Shown: positions 15,654-24,483, counted from the stretch's first letter. The stretch is 64,000 nucleotides of DNA from an uncultured Clostridia bacterium (GCA_944379995.1 CALWGF010000004.1:109395-173394), one strand, 5' to 3'. Made by a program: numbers and translations. The notes: generated by a model from the sequence alone, not told the origin.

Positions 15654-15918
15654 ATCCCGTCCCTAAAAAAAGGGACGAGATGATATTTTTCCCGTGTTGC
15701 CACCCAAATTGTTTTATTTATAAAAATAAAACCACTCTTAAAAAGCTATAAAGGGCTTTACCCTTTCGGCTTAATCACCGACTGCTGTGAAAGTGGAACA
15801 TTTCTTTTCCTCACCGGTTCACACCAACCACCGGCTCTCTTAAGAGTAATTATGAAATTTAGCTTTCATTAACACCATTTTATCAATATATAGGGAATTT
15901 CTCCCCACTTTCAAAAGT
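15654..15918 (-). promoter_or_regulatory. T-box riboswitch of serS
   Basis: In the minus-strand leader the antiterminator T-box reads GGGTGGCAACACGGG (complement of 15691-15705). It is followed by the terminator CTCGTCCC, 7-nt loop, GGGACGGGA and a T tract (15654-15680). Stem I is closed by GAAAGT/ACTTTC (about 15907-15912 with 15789-15794), and its distal part has the GGTTGGTGTGAACCGG-type loop. A UCC triplet next to the lower stem (complement of 15795-15797) is a candidate serine specifier. Uncharged tRNA binding would stabilise the antiterminator and allow serS transcription. Confidence 0.93.
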
Positions 15919-15919
15919 T

Positions 15920-15947
15920 ATTATATCACATAAAAAATATTTTTCAA
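15920..15947 (-). promoter_or_regulatory. Promoter of the serS T-box transcript
   Basis: Minus strand TTGAAA (15947-15942), 16-bp spacer, TATAAT (15925-15920), placed directly upstream of the T-box stem I. Confidence 0.75.
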
Positions 15948-15998
15948 GTAAAAAATAAATTAAAAAAATTTTTATAAATATGTATATAAAAAATAAAA

Positions 15999-16104
15999 GG
16001 GGTAATAATTATTATTGTACCAAGTTGGAAACCACATTCCAATAAAAGTACCAGCGATATACCCCCTTTATTTATCGGCTCGGTTTTTCCCCCAATTTCC
16101 GAGC
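15999..16104 (+). ncRNA. Unassigned structured RNA element or small RNA
   Basis: Between the T-box promoter and DUF4446. Read on the plus strand, nested helices are visible: GGGGTA (15999-16004) with TACCCC (16060-16065); GTAC (16017-16020) with GTAC (16048-16051); TTGGAA (16025-16030) with TTCCAA (16037-16042); and GCTCGG (16078-16083) with CCGAGC (16099-16104). The loop of the last hairpin has CCCCC (16089-16093), which could compete for the GGGG. A terminator follows at 16111-16141. Helices read on either strand, so orientation is uncertain. It matches no riboswitch class I can identify. Confidence 0.45.
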
Positions 16105-16110
16105 AAAAAA

Positions 16111-16141
16111 AAATACTGTAATTTTTTAAATTACAGTATTT
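16111..16141. terminator. Intrinsic terminator, bidirectional
   Basis: A 14-bp stem AAATACTGTAATTT/AAATTACAGTATTT with a TTT loop. It can end the DUF4446 transcript (minus) or the structured plus-strand element. Confidence 0.8.
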
Positions 16142-16154
16142 TTAAATTTATTTA

Positions 16155-17009
16155 TTATTTATTTGATTTATCAATATCCTCATTAAATACATCAAATGCA
16201 CTAAAATCTTTGAATTCGTCTATTTCTTGGATTTTTTCATTTGATAATGTATTTATGTTTTCTTCTTTTAATAATTCAGATTTTTTTTCCTCAACTGCAT
16301 TGTCTGTATTTTCATTTGTTTCCGGCTTATGACCAAATATAGACTGGGCAATATCATTTATGTCAAAACCACCTTGTGGTTTTGACATTTCTTGTTTATT
16401 TTCTTCTTGTTTAACTTCTTGTTTATATTCTACTTTTTGTTTTGTTTTATATATCTTAGTAGGTTTTATCACTTTCATTATTTTTTTTGTATCATCTGGC
16501 TTATATGCATTTTCTTTTGCTTTTTCTAGTGCTTGAAGTTCTTCCTCTGTTAAAACATAAGGACTTACACCTCTTTCAATAGGCTTTGCATATGTAAATG
16601 TACCATTTCTGCTATGAATACCATTTAATACAACACCATTATCTTTTCCATCAAGAATTGCAACTGCATAACAAAGGTTTCCACCCATTTCATCAAAAGG
16701 ATTATATCGTATAACACCTATTTTTTGTGTACACCATTTCATTTCATCATCAATTTCTTGTATCATTGAAAGTACTTTTCCATATGTTTCATTTGATTTT
16801 TTTACATTTTCATTATATTCATATAACATATTTTCAAGATTTTCTGAATGTATTTCTTCGCCGCCTGTAAATCTTTCATATCTCTTTTTAAGCTTTGATA
16901 ATTTTAAAGAAAGTATAATTAAAAATATTAAAAATAATAAAATTATAACAGCCATTGAAAGCACTATATATGTCATATTATTATTGACTGTTTCTAAAAA
17001 CATTTGCAT
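16155..17009 (-). CDS. DUF4446 family membrane-anchored protein
   Basis: 284 residues: one N-terminal transmembrane helix (residues about 14-35, YIVLSMAVIILLFLIFLIIL), a short coiled region, then the conserved domain with IGVIRYNPFDEMGGNLCYAVAILD and GVVLNGIHSRNGTFTYAKPI at residues 95-150. This is the DUF4446 core commonly found beside parB in Clostridia and Bacilli. The C-terminal 120 residues are low-complexity and Lys/Glu/Gln rich, longer than in the basic family form. Function is unknown; position suggests a link with chromosome segregation or sporulation. It follows parB by 17 bases in one operon. Confidence 0.82.
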   Translation of the reverse strand: MQMFLETVNNNMTYIVLSMAVIILLFLIFLIILSLKLSKLKKRYERFTGGEEIHSENLENMLYEYNENVKKSNETYGKVLSMIQEIDDEMKWCTQKIGVIRYNPFDEMGGNLCYAVAILDGKDNGVVLNGIHSRNGTFTYAKPIERGVSPYVLTEEELQALEKAKENAYKPDDTKKIMKVIKPTKIYKTKQKVEYKQEVKQEENKQEMSKPQGGFDINDIAQSIFGHKPETNENTDNAVEEKKSELLKEENINTLSNEKIQEIDEFKDFSAFDVFNEDIDKSNK

Positions 17010-17026
17010 TAATTACTACACCTCAT

Positions 17027-17917
17027 TTATAATTGAATACCTTTCATAATTCCTATAAGTCTATCTAAATCTTCGTCTGAATAGTATTCTATTTCTATTT
17101 TTCCTTTGTTTTTATTATTTGAAAGTTTAACTTTTGTACCAAAAATGCTTTTAAGGTCATTTTCTATATATTTATAATTATTTGTATTAAACTTTATTTC
17201 TCTTTTTTCTTTTTTATCTTTATTATTATTTTCTGTAATTTTCTTTACAAGTTTTTCTGTTTCTCTTACACTAAGTTCTTCTTGTATAATTTTTTCTGCT
17301 GTTTCAAACTGTATATTATTATCTGATATACCAAGTAATGCTCTACCATGACCATTTGAAAGTTTATTTTCAGAAATAAATATTTGTACTCTTTCATCAA
17401 GATTTAAAAGACGCATAACATTTGCAACAACAGAACGACTTTTTCCAACCTTTTTAGCTGCTTCCTCTTGGCTTAATGAAAATTCTTCTATAAGTCTTTT
17501 ATAACTTTTTGCTTCTTCCATAGGATTTAAACCTTCTCTTTGAAGATTTTCAACAAGAGCTGTTTCAAAGGCTTTTAAGTCATCTATATTTTTTACTACT
17601 GCCGGAATTTTTTTAATTCCTGCAATTTTTGAAGCTCGCCATCTTCTTTCACCTGCTATTATTTCATAACCAGAATTTATTTTTTTAAGTATTATAGGCT
17701 GTATTACACCATGCTCTTTTATAGACTCTGCAAGTTCTTCAAGTGCGTTTTCTTCAAATATTTTTCTAGGCTGATTTTTATTCGGTTCAATTTTATCAAT
17801 ATCTACTTCAAAAACGCCTGTTTCTTGAGTTTTTTCATTAAGTTCATTCATTTTACTGTTTAAAAGAGCTTCAAGTCCAAGCCCTTTTGAACCCAATCCT
17901 TTTTTTGGTGCTCCCAA
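17027..17917 (-). CDS. parB: Chromosome partitioning protein ParB (Spo0J)
   Basis: 296 residues. The N-terminal CTPase/ParB domain has DKIEPNKNQPRKIFEENAL and the arginine-rich GERRWRASKIAG box; a central helix-turn-helix (LSQEEAAKKVGKSRSVVANV) binds parS; the C-terminus dimerises. ParB loads at parS, slides as a CTP-gated clamp and recruits SMC near the origin. Translation appears to start at TTG 17917, directly after the parA stop, within the GGAGTG ribosome binding site context. Two parS sites lie just upstream of parA. A second ParB-like protein is encoded at 25434-26267. Confidence 0.95.
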   Translation of the reverse strand: MGAPKKGLGSKGLGLEALLNSKMNELNEKTQETGVFEVDIDKIEPNKNQPRKIFEENALEELAESIKEHGVIQPIILKKINSGYEIIAGERRWRASKIAGIKKIPAVVKNIDDLKAFETALVENLQREGLNPMEEAKSYKRLIEEFSLSQEEAAKKVGKSRSVVANVMRLLNLDERVQIFISENKLSNGHGRALLGISDNNIQFETAEKIIQEELSVRETEKLVKKITENNNKDKKEKREIKFNTNNYKYIENDLKSIFGTKVKLSNNKNKGKIEIEYYSDEDLDRLIGIMKGIQL

Positions 17918-18691
17918 TTAAATCCACTCCTTATTTATTACTTCTTCTGCAAGAAGTCTGTAACTTTCTGCCCCTTTAGATTTACTATCATAAAGCGTTA
18001 TAGGTAAGCCATGACTTGGAGCTTCGCCAAGACGTACATTTCTTGGTATTATACTTCTATAAACACTATCTCCAAGACTTCTTTTTACTTCCTCAACAAC
18101 TTGTAATGAAAGATTTGTTCTTGCATCAAACATTGTAAATACTATACCTTCAATGTCAAGAGAAGTATTTAATCTATCTCTTACAAGTCCTATTGTATGT
18201 AAAAGCTGTTCAAGTCCTTCAAGTGCAAAATACTCACATTGTATAGGTACTAAAACAGTATCAGATGCAACAAGAGCATTTATAGTTATTATATTAAGTG
18301 AAGGTGGACAATCTATAAGTATAAAATCATAATTATTACTTATTTTTTCTATATTTTCTTTTAATATAAATTCTCTTGAGTCCTTTCCTATAAGCTCGAT
18401 TTCTGCACCTGTTAAACTTATATTTGAGGGTACTATATAAAGACCTTCAACACAAGTTTTCTTAACTGTTTCTTCAATAGTCTTTTCACCAAGCATTATA
18501 TTATATATTGTATCTTCAATATCATTCTTATCAAGTCCAAGTCCACTTGTTGTATTTCCTTGAGGGTCTGCATCTATTACAAGAACTCTTTTTCCTGCCT
18601 CTGCAAGACAGGCAGAAAGATTAATTGATGTTGTAGTTTTGCCAACGCCACCTTTTTGATTGGCAACTGCAATTATTCTTACTCGTCCCAT
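17918..18691 (-). CDS. parA: Chromosome partitioning ATPase ParA (Soj)
   Basis: 257 residues with the deviant Walker A motif KGGVGKTTT (K13, K18), Walker A' in VLIDADPQGN and Walker B in FILIDCPPSL. It is the chromosomal type without an N-terminal DNA-binding domain. It binds DNA non-specifically as an ATP dimer, positions ParB-parS complexes and, in Bacillus, modulates DnaA. The start has AAGGAG. It opens the parA-parB-DUF4446 operon, whose promoter lies between the gene and parS at 18765. Confidence 0.97.
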   Translation of the reverse strand: MGRVRIIAVANQKGGVGKTTTSINLSACLAEAGKRVLVIDADPQGNTTSGLGLDKNDIEDTIYNIMLGEKTIEETVKKTCVEGLYIVPSNISLTGAEIELIGKDSREFILKENIEKISNNYDFILIDCPPSLNIITINALVASDTVLVPIQCEYFALEGLEQLLHTIGLVRDRLNTSLDIEGIVFTMFDARTNLSLQVVEEVKRSLGDSVYRSIIPRNVRLGEAPSHGLPITLYDSKSKGAESYRLLAEEVINKEWI

Positions 18692-18764
18692 TTTAAATTC
18701 TCCTTATATACATACCTTTTTTACATATAAAATAATATCATAAATCAGTTTTTAAAAAAAGTAT

Positions 18765-18780
18765 TGTTTCACGTGAAACA
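18765..18780. other. parS site 1
   Basis: TGTTTCACGTGAAACA, the perfect 16-bp palindromic ParB nucleation site. It sits at the apex of a larger near-perfect inverted repeat (about 18752-18792) with A- and T-tracts. Confidence 0.97.
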
Positions 18781-18810
18781 AATACTTTTTTATGGTAATT
18801 TATAAAAATA

Positions 18811-18840
18811 AAATAGGATATGTATATACATATCCTATTT
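18811..18840. terminator. Terminator after the lipid kinase gene
   Basis: A 12-bp stem AAATAGGATATG/CATATCCTATTT with a TATATA loop between the two parS sites, flanked by A and T runs. Confidence 0.7.
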
Positions 18841-18844
18841 TTAA

Positions 18845-18860
18845 TGTTTCACGTGAAACA
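18845..18860. other. parS site 2
   Basis: A second perfect TGTTTCACGTGAAACA, 80 bp from the first (start to start) and 8 bp beyond the stop codon of the lipid kinase gene. Confidence 0.97.
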
Positions 18861-18867
18861 AAATGAT

Positions 18868-19764
18868 TTAAAAGTTACCGAATATTTTTACTTTCTTTTG
18901 TAAATTTGTTATTGTTACAGGAAAGTTAGGTCCTGTTTCTCCATCAACATCAGTTTCACTTTCTTCAAGACCTTCTTTTAAACATTCTATTTTAATATAT
19001 TTGTCTTTAAAATATATTATATTACTGTCATTAATATGTTCTCCTCTAAGTATCTTTACAAAAAGAACTGCTAATTCATGTACAGGTCTTGCTTTTACAC
19101 CTATAAAGTCAAATTCTCCATCACTTATTGATGCATCAGGTGAAAGTTTTCCAAAACTTCCAGCACCAGCACTATTTAAAACAAGGAAGAAATATAAATT
19201 TTCTTCTATTGCTTCTTTTGAGTTTGTTATTCTAAAAGGTATTGGAGTAAAATTTGCAAGCTGTTCCATACCCTTTAAATAATAAGCTACTGTTCCAAGA
19301 GCATTTTTAAAATTTGCATCAATAGTATGGGATACATTCATAAATACTCCGCCGCCACAAACATTTATAAAATATCTATCATTGGCAAGTCCTACGTCTG
19401 TATCTCTTGGTTCTGTTTCAGTAATTATACGGCAACATTCTTCAACATTATTTGAAGGTAAATTAAGATATGTTGCAAAATCATTTGCTGTTCCTGAAGG
19501 TATTATACCCAATGATGATTTTATATCATTTTTCATCATTGCATTTAATACAATATTAACTGTTCCATCTCCACCAGAAGCAACAATAACATCATAATCC
19601 TTATCCATTTGGCTTATATGATTTTCTATATCACCAGGATTTATACAACGTAATATATGAACATCATATCCGCCTTCTTGAAATATCTTTATACAATTAT
19701 CAATATTGTATTTAAAGCTTTTATCACCTGAAAAAGGATTGTATATAAGTTTAAGTTTCTTCAT
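18868..19764 (-). CDS. Diacylglycerol kinase-family lipid kinase (YegS/BmrU type)
   Basis: 298 residues with the catalytic signature VIVASGGDGTVNIVLNAMM (GGDGT near residue 66) and GIIPSGTANDFATYLNLP, the nucleotide-binding loops of the DAGK catalytic domain. The C-terminal beta-sandwich ends in the GETG and FPVTI strands. Members phosphorylate diacylglycerol or related lipids at the membrane surface (DgkB, YegS, BmrU). The start ATG at 19764 has GAGGTG. It is 25 bases downstream of argS and probably co-transcribed; transcription ends at the terminator before parS. Confidence 0.9.
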   Translation of the reverse strand: MKKLKLIYNPFSGDKSFKYNIDNCIKIFQEGGYDVHILRCINPGDIENHISQMDKDYDVIVASGGDGTVNIVLNAMMKNDIKSSLGIIPSGTANDFATYLNLPSNNVEECCRIITETEPRDTDVGLANDRYFINVCGGGVFMNVSHTIDANFKNALGTVAYYLKGMEQLANFTPIPFRITNSKEAIEENLYFFLVLNSAGAGSFGKLSPDASISDGEFDFIGVKARPVHELAVLFVKILRGEHINDSNIIYFKDKYIKIECLKEGLEESETDVDGETGPNFPVTITNLQKKVKIFGNF

Positions 19765-19789
19765 AACAATTCACCTCACAGAATATATT

Positions 19790-21490
19790 TTACATCTGTT
19801 TTGGTGCATTTATTCCAAGAAGTTTAAGTCCTGATGCAAGTATTGTTTTTACTGCGTATACAAGAGCAATTCTTGCTTTTTTAACTTCATCTTCGCTGCT
19901 CATAATTGGATTGTCATGATAGAATTTATTAAATGCCTGTGCAATATCTACAAGATGTCTTGTTACTATTGAAGGCTCAAATTTTGCTGCTGCATCTTTT
20001 ATTTTTGCAGGATACATTTCTATAAGTTTACATACTTCTACTGAAGCCTCATCATTAAGAAGTGAGAAATCTACATTTTTATCTATTTCTTCACTTCCGC
20101 ATACTTTATTTATAAGACTGCATGCTCTTGCATGTGTATACTGTACATATGGACCTGTTTCTCCATCAAAGTTAAGCATTCTACTCCAAGAGAACACAAC
20201 ATCTTTTATTCTGTTATTATAAAGGTCATTAAATATAACAGCACCTATACCAACTTGTTTTGCAACCTCTTCTTTGTTTGGAAGGTCTGGATTTTTTTCT
20301 TCTATTATTTTTGTTGTTTCATTTATAGCCTGATTTAAAAGTTCTTCCATAAGAACAACATTACCATGACGTGTTGAAAGTTTTCCTGTGTCAAGGCTTA
20401 CAAGACCAAAAGGAACATGTACAAGGTCTTTGCTCCATTCATAACCCATTTTTTCAATTACTTTGAACCATTGTGCAAAGTGAAGATTTTGGTCAAGTGC
20501 TGTAAGATATATACATTTTTCAAAATTATATGTTTTCTTTCTATAAAGTGCTGCTGTTATATCTCTTGTAGCATAAAGTGTACCACCATCTTTTCTTATT
20601 ATAAGACAAGGAGGCATTTTATCTTCTTCAAGGTCAACTATCATAGCACCTTCACTTTCTTTAAGGAGATTTTTTTCTTTAAGTTCTTCTACAACTACGT
20701 CCATTTTATCATTATAGAAACTTTCTCCTGTATATGCATCAAATTTTACTCCAAGCATTTCATATACTCTTTCAAATTCTTTTATACTTATATCATAGAA
20801 CCATTTCCATAATGTAAGAGCTTCTTCATCTCCATCTTGCATTTTTACAAACCAAAGTCTTGCTTCATCATCAAGTGATGGTTCTTTTTCTGCTTCGTCA
20901 TGGAATTTTACATATATTTTCATAAGTTCTTGTATACCATCTTTTTCAACGGCTTCTTTTGAACCCCATTTTTTATATGCAACAATAAGTTTTCCGAACT
21001 GTGTTCCCCAGTCACCAAGATGATTTACACCTTCACAGTTATATCCAAGACATTCATATATTTTATATATTGCATTACCTATAACTGTTGAACGTAAGTG
21101 ACCTACATGGAAAGGTTTTGCAATATTTGGTGATGAATAGTCAATAACTATTGTTTTTCCGTTTCCTTCTGTGCTTTTTCCATAATCAGCTTCTTTAGTT
21201 AAAACACTTTCAAGTACTTCTTTAACATAAACACTTTTTTCTGTAAAGAAATTTATATATGCACCTACTGTTTTTATTTCTTTTATAAAGTCTTTTTTCT
21301 CAATTTTTTCAACAAGTTCACCTGCTATCATTGGAGGTGCTTTTCTAAATACTTTTGCAAGTTTAAAACAAGGATATGCATAGTCACCCATATCGCTGTT
21401 TGGTGGTATTTCTATTGCACTTATTACTTCTTCTACATCTATATCTGCCGCAGAGCTTATAAGTTTTGCAATTTCAAATTTAAAATCCAT
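19790..21490 (-). CDS. argS: Arginyl-tRNA synthetase
   Basis: 566 residues from ATG 21490 (MDFKFEIAKLI). Class I signature HVGHLRSTVIGNA (HxGH) follows YSSPNIAKPF; the KMSKS-equivalent is degenerate, as usual in ArgRS; the DALR anticodon-binding domain ends with GLKLLGINAPKQM. An N-terminal additional domain occupies residues 1-110. Upstream in-frame TTG codons at 21511 and 21502 overlap the AAAGGA ribosome binding site, so the ATG is preferred. No T-box is visible in the 165 bases upstream. The lipid kinase gene follows closely. Confidence 0.95.
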   Translation of the reverse strand: MDFKFEIAKLISSAADIDVEEVISAIEIPPNSDMGDYAYPCFKLAKVFRKAPPMIAGELVEKIEKKDFIKEIKTVGAYINFFTEKSVYVKEVLESVLTKEADYGKSTEGNGKTIVIDYSSPNIAKPFHVGHLRSTVIGNAIYKIYECLGYNCEGVNHLGDWGTQFGKLIVAYKKWGSKEAVEKDGIQELMKIYVKFHDEAEKEPSLDDEARLWFVKMQDGDEEALTLWKWFYDISIKEFERVYEMLGVKFDAYTGESFYNDKMDVVVEELKEKNLLKESEGAMIVDLEEDKMPPCLIIRKDGGTLYATRDITAALYRKKTYNFEKCIYLTALDQNLHFAQWFKVIEKMGYEWSKDLVHVPFGLVSLDTGKLSTRHGNVVLMEELLNQAINETTKIIEEKNPDLPNKEEVAKQVGIGAVIFNDLYNNRIKDVVFSWSRMLNFDGETGPYVQYTHARACSLINKVCGSEEIDKNVDFSLLNDEASVEVCKLIEMYPAKIKDAAAKFEPSIVTRHLVDIAQAFNKFYHDNPIMSSEDEVKKARIALVYAVKTILASGLKLLGINAPKQM

Positions 21491-21655
21491 TTTAAAATTC
21501 AATCCTTTCAAAAATAAAAAACTTTTTTAAAAGTTTAATTAATATAAAAAATATCCCCATCTTTGAGGACTTAAACACTATATAAATTTATCATATAAAT
21601 GTCCAAAAATCAATATTTTTAAAGGTTATTACCATACCACAAAAGCTTTTATAAA

Positions 21656-21862
21656 CTAAATAAAACTATTAAAAATATATATTATTTCTTTCATAATTTT
21701 TGCATAAATATAGTTAAGTACAATATAAAATGATACACCAATACATAACATAGATATAAGTTTTTTCATATATTCTTTATTGTTATCAAAAAAAACTTCT
21801 GCTACTGATTGAACCAAGCCTATAATACAAAGTTGCACTATTATATTTAAAAAATCTTTCAT
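21656..21862 (-). CDS. Small membrane protein, unknown
   Basis: 68 residues from ATG 21862 with an AGGGTG ribosome binding site seven bases upstream (an in-frame GTG at 21871 lies inside that site). Two hydrophobic helices, IIVQLCIIGLVQSVAEVFF and LISMLCIGVSFYIVLNYIYA, are joined by a charged NNKEYMKK loop. The two-helix size recalls SpoIIIAC-like or holin-like proteins, but no specific motif supports either. It stands alone between argS and a divergent hydrolase gene. Confidence 0.55.
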   Translation of the reverse strand: MKDFLNIIVQLCIIGLVQSVAEVFFDNNKEYMKKLISMLCIGVSFYIVLNYIYAKIMKEIIYIFNSFI

Positions 21863-21968
21863 AAAAATCACCCTATTTTATTGTATGTTTCTATTTATAG
21901 GTTAATAATTTATGGTATACTAAAAATATAATATTTTTTGGATTAATTCTTTTAAGGAGTGATTATAA

Positions 21969-22925
21969 ATGAAAAAAAACAATAATTTGCTTCTAAAAAC
22001 AGCATTTGCTGGAAGTTTAATTATTATGCCTGCCTTAATAACTCGAGGTATTTTTAAACTTTCTGAATTATCTCATAAAGATGATAATGATGACGGATTT
22101 TTTTATAATTCAGATATGGGACATATTCATTACAACATAAAGGGTGTTGGAGAACCTCTCCTTCTTATTCATAGTGTAAACTATACTGGTGCTTCTATGA
22201 AAGAATGGGAACAAAACATTGATGAACTTTCTTTTAATTATAAAGTAATAACAATAGACCTTCCCGGTTTTGGAAAATCAGAAAAACCAAGAAGTACTTT
22301 TACTGCATATAACTATGCACTTTTTATAAATAATTTTATTAATGATGTAATAGGCAAGCCTTGTAATGTTATAGCATCTGGAACATCTTGCGGTTTTGCT
22401 CTTATGGCTGATAGAATAGAAAGCGGATATATTAAAAAACTTATGCTTGTAAATCCTATTGGTGTAGAAGGTAGTGATGTTGCTCTTAATGCTGATACAA
22501 AAACTCTTAAACTTTATGAAATGCCTTATATTGGTACAATGCTTTATGCTTTTAAAGCATCAAAAAGAAATATAAATCGTATGCTTGAAACAAAAGTATT
22601 TTTTGGAAAAGAAAATATTACAGATGATTTTAAAAAGAAATGTTATTTATATGCTCATAAAAAAGGTGTTGATTCAAGATTTTCTTATGCTTCATATATT
22701 TCAAAGTTTATGAATACAGATATAAAAACATCTTTTGAAGGCACAAAATTACCTTTATATGTTGTATGGGGCGAGGAAAATAATGAAAACCCTATTTCTA
22801 ATATGGACATACTTGAGGAACTTCGTCCTGATGTTATGTTTGCGGTTTTTGAATATACAAAAATGCTTCCTTATTACGAAAATAGTGATAAATTTAATAA
22901 ACTTGCAGAAGATTTCTTTAAGTAA
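21969..22925 (+). CDS. Alpha/beta hydrolase
   Basis: 318 residues. An N-terminal hydrophobic segment (LLLKTAFAGSLIIMPALI) may anchor it to the membrane. The hydrolase fold shows the oxyanion strand PLLLIHSVNYTGASMKEW, IDLPGFGKS, the nucleophile elbow SGTSCGFA (Gly-x-Ser-x-Gly) near residue 141 and a late acidic VVWGEENNENP strand; the usual catalytic histidine near the C-terminus is not obvious (the region reads EYTKMLPYYEN). Substrate is unknown. The ATG follows AAGGAGTG. A strong terminator follows. Confidence 0.82.
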   Translation: MKKNNNLLLKTAFAGSLIIMPALITRGIFKLSELSHKDDNDDGFFYNSDMGHIHYNIKGVGEPLLLIHSVNYTGASMKEWEQNIDELSFNYKVITIDLPGFGKSEKPRSTFTAYNYALFINNFINDVIGKPCNVIASGTSCGFALMADRIESGYIKKLMLVNPIGVEGSDVALNADTKTLKLYEMPYIGTMLYAFKASKRNINRMLETKVFFGKENITDDFKKKCYLYAHKKGVDSRFSYASYISKFMNTDIKTSFEGTKLPLYVVWGEENNENPISNMDILEELRPDVMFAVFEYTKMLPYYENSDKFNKLAEDFFK

Positions 22926-22949
22926 AAAAAGCCCTTTAGGGCTTTTTTT
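22924..22949. terminator. Bidirectional intrinsic terminator
   Basis: AAAAAAAGCCC, loop TTTA, GGGCTTTTTTT, between the convergent hydrolase and carboxypeptidase genes. Confidence 0.9.
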
Positions 22950-22958
22950 GCTTATTTT

Positions 22959-23849
22959 TTAATTATTAACACTATAATCTACATATTTTACAAAATATTC
23001 TTCTAATGAACTTATATTTTGATTGTGCATTACTCCAGAAATATCTGTACCAACATATGTTATATGCCAAGGTTCTGACTGATAGCCTGTTATGTTTTTA
23101 TTTTCTTCTGTATATCTTATTATAAAACCATATTTCCAACAATTTTCTGCTACCCATTTATATTCTTGTGTATTTCCAAAATTGTTCATATCCATATCTT
23201 CAGCAGCAATATCTAATGCACGCCCTGTGTGATGTTCACTATATCCTGCTCTAGCACTATATGTATCGGCAAGCTCTTTTCCATCTCTTTTTATATACTG
23301 TTTATATAAATTTTTCTGATAATCTATACTTCTGTATGCTGAAACAACATTTATACTTAAACCTTCAATAGCTGCATTTTCTTTCATTTCTTCAAAAGCT
23401 TTTGCTGTTGCTTCTGTTGCCTGTTTTCCATTTTCTATATCAACAAGATTTTTAGGAACATAATCATTTGGTAAATAATTATATTTATTTACTAAAATAA
23501 TTTCATCTTCAGTATTTTCAATTTTTTCAGCTTTATCATAGAAATTTCTATCTAAATTTGCATTTACAAGCCATATAATATCTTCTGGTGAAACATTAGG
23601 ATTTTTTGCAGAAAAACTTTTATATCGACTTAAATTATTACTATCATAATAATATATGTCATTATACATAGAAAAATCATGACTTACGTTTTCATCTTTA
23701 TTTGATGATGATGTTATAAACGATACTATTTTTTCAATAAAACTTATACTACTTCTATGCAATGTATCATCTGTAAATGCATATACATTTGTTGCAATCA
23801 TTGATGACATCACTGCACCTGCAATTACCATTTTTATTTTTTTACCCAT
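22959..23849 (-). CDS. D-alanyl-D-alanine carboxypeptidase, M15B/VanY type
   Basis: 296 residues with an N-terminal signal peptide (KMVIAGAVMSSMIATNVYAF). The C-terminal zinc peptidase domain has VVSAYRSIDYQKNLY, the metal site SEHHTGRALDI (SxHxxGxAxD) and EPWHITYVG. Such enzymes trim the terminal D-Ala from peptidoglycan stem peptides outside the membrane. A linker region (residues 30-130) includes NVSPEDIIWLVNANLDRNFYD, common in clostridial VanY-like proteins. No van resistance genes are nearby, so a housekeeping or sporulation wall role is more likely than glycopeptide resistance. Confidence 0.92.
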   Translation of the reverse strand: MGKKIKMVIAGAVMSSMIATNVYAFTDDTLHRSSISFIEKIVSFITSSSNKDENVSHDFSMYNDIYYYDSNNLSRYKSFSAKNPNVSPEDIIWLVNANLDRNFYDKAEKIENTEDEIILVNKYNYLPNDYVPKNLVDIENGKQATEATAKAFEEMKENAAIEGLSINVVSAYRSIDYQKNLYKQYIKRDGKELADTYSARAGYSEHHTGRALDIAAEDMDMNNFGNTQEYKWVAENCWKYGFIIRYTEENKNITGYQSEPWHITYVGTDISGVMHNQNISSLEEYFVKYVDYSVNN

Positions 23850-23984
23850 TAAAACTCTACCCTTCTTTTGTTTGCATTTATTTTATTTATTGTTAAAATA
23901 TAAATATTATAAAATTACCTCATTAATATTACAACAGATTTATTAAAAAATTAAAAACAAATTCTTAAGGAGTATTTAAATATT

Positions 23985-24449
23985 ATGGCTAAATCATTAT
24001 ACAATCAAGAACACATGGAAGAAAGTATTAAACATTTTATAAACTCTATAAACAATCAGAAGAAATTTATTTCTTATGTTAATCCACAATTTAAAAGTTG
24101 TGATTTTACAAATAAAGAACTTGTTCTTAAATTTAATATACAAGAATGGGAACTTAATCCACAAAACTCACTTCATGGTGGAATAACTGCTTCTGTACTC
24201 GACACTACATTTGGCTACCTTGCACATTACTTTTCAGAAAACAGATATGTTACTACTATATCACTTACAACAAATTATTTAAAGCCTATATGGAAAAATG
24301 ATACTATTGAAGTTCATGGAAAAATTGCATCTCTTGGTAAAAACATTGTAAATCTTACAGGTGAAATTAATATACCTGAAAGAAATATTATTGCTGCAAC
24401 TGCAACAGCTTCTTTTATGATTTTACAAAATAAATTTTATTCAAAATAA
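23985..24449 (+). CDS. PaaI-type hotdog thioesterase
   Basis: 154 residues with NPQNSLHGGITASVLDTTFG (HGG at residues 65-67 and an Asp nucleophile or base about nine residues on), then TTISLTTNYLKPIW, the central hotdog strand. The family hydrolyses acyl-CoA thioesters, acting as a tetramer in the cytoplasm. The ATG follows AAGGAG. It is convergent with the YitT gene and shares a terminator. Confidence 0.87.
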   Translation: MAKSLYNQEHMEESIKHFINSINNQKKFISYVNPQFKSCDFTNKELVLKFNIQEWELNPQNSLHGGITASVLDTTFGYLAHYFSENRYVTTISLTTNYLKPIWKNDTIEVHGKIASLGKNIVNLTGEINIPERNIIAATATASFMILQNKFYSK

Positions 24450-24478
24450 AAATACCTGATTTTTAATCAGGTATTTTT
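24448..24478. terminator. Bidirectional intrinsic terminator
   Basis: A 14-bp stem AAAAATACCTGATT/AATCAGGTATTTTT between the thioesterase and YitT genes. Confidence 0.9.
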
Positions 24479-24483
24479 AAAAT

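Noticed and set aside
22959..23849. VanY as part of a glycopeptide resistance locus
   Set aside because: No vanRS, vanH, ligase or vanX-like genes nearby; domain form is the common housekeeping type.
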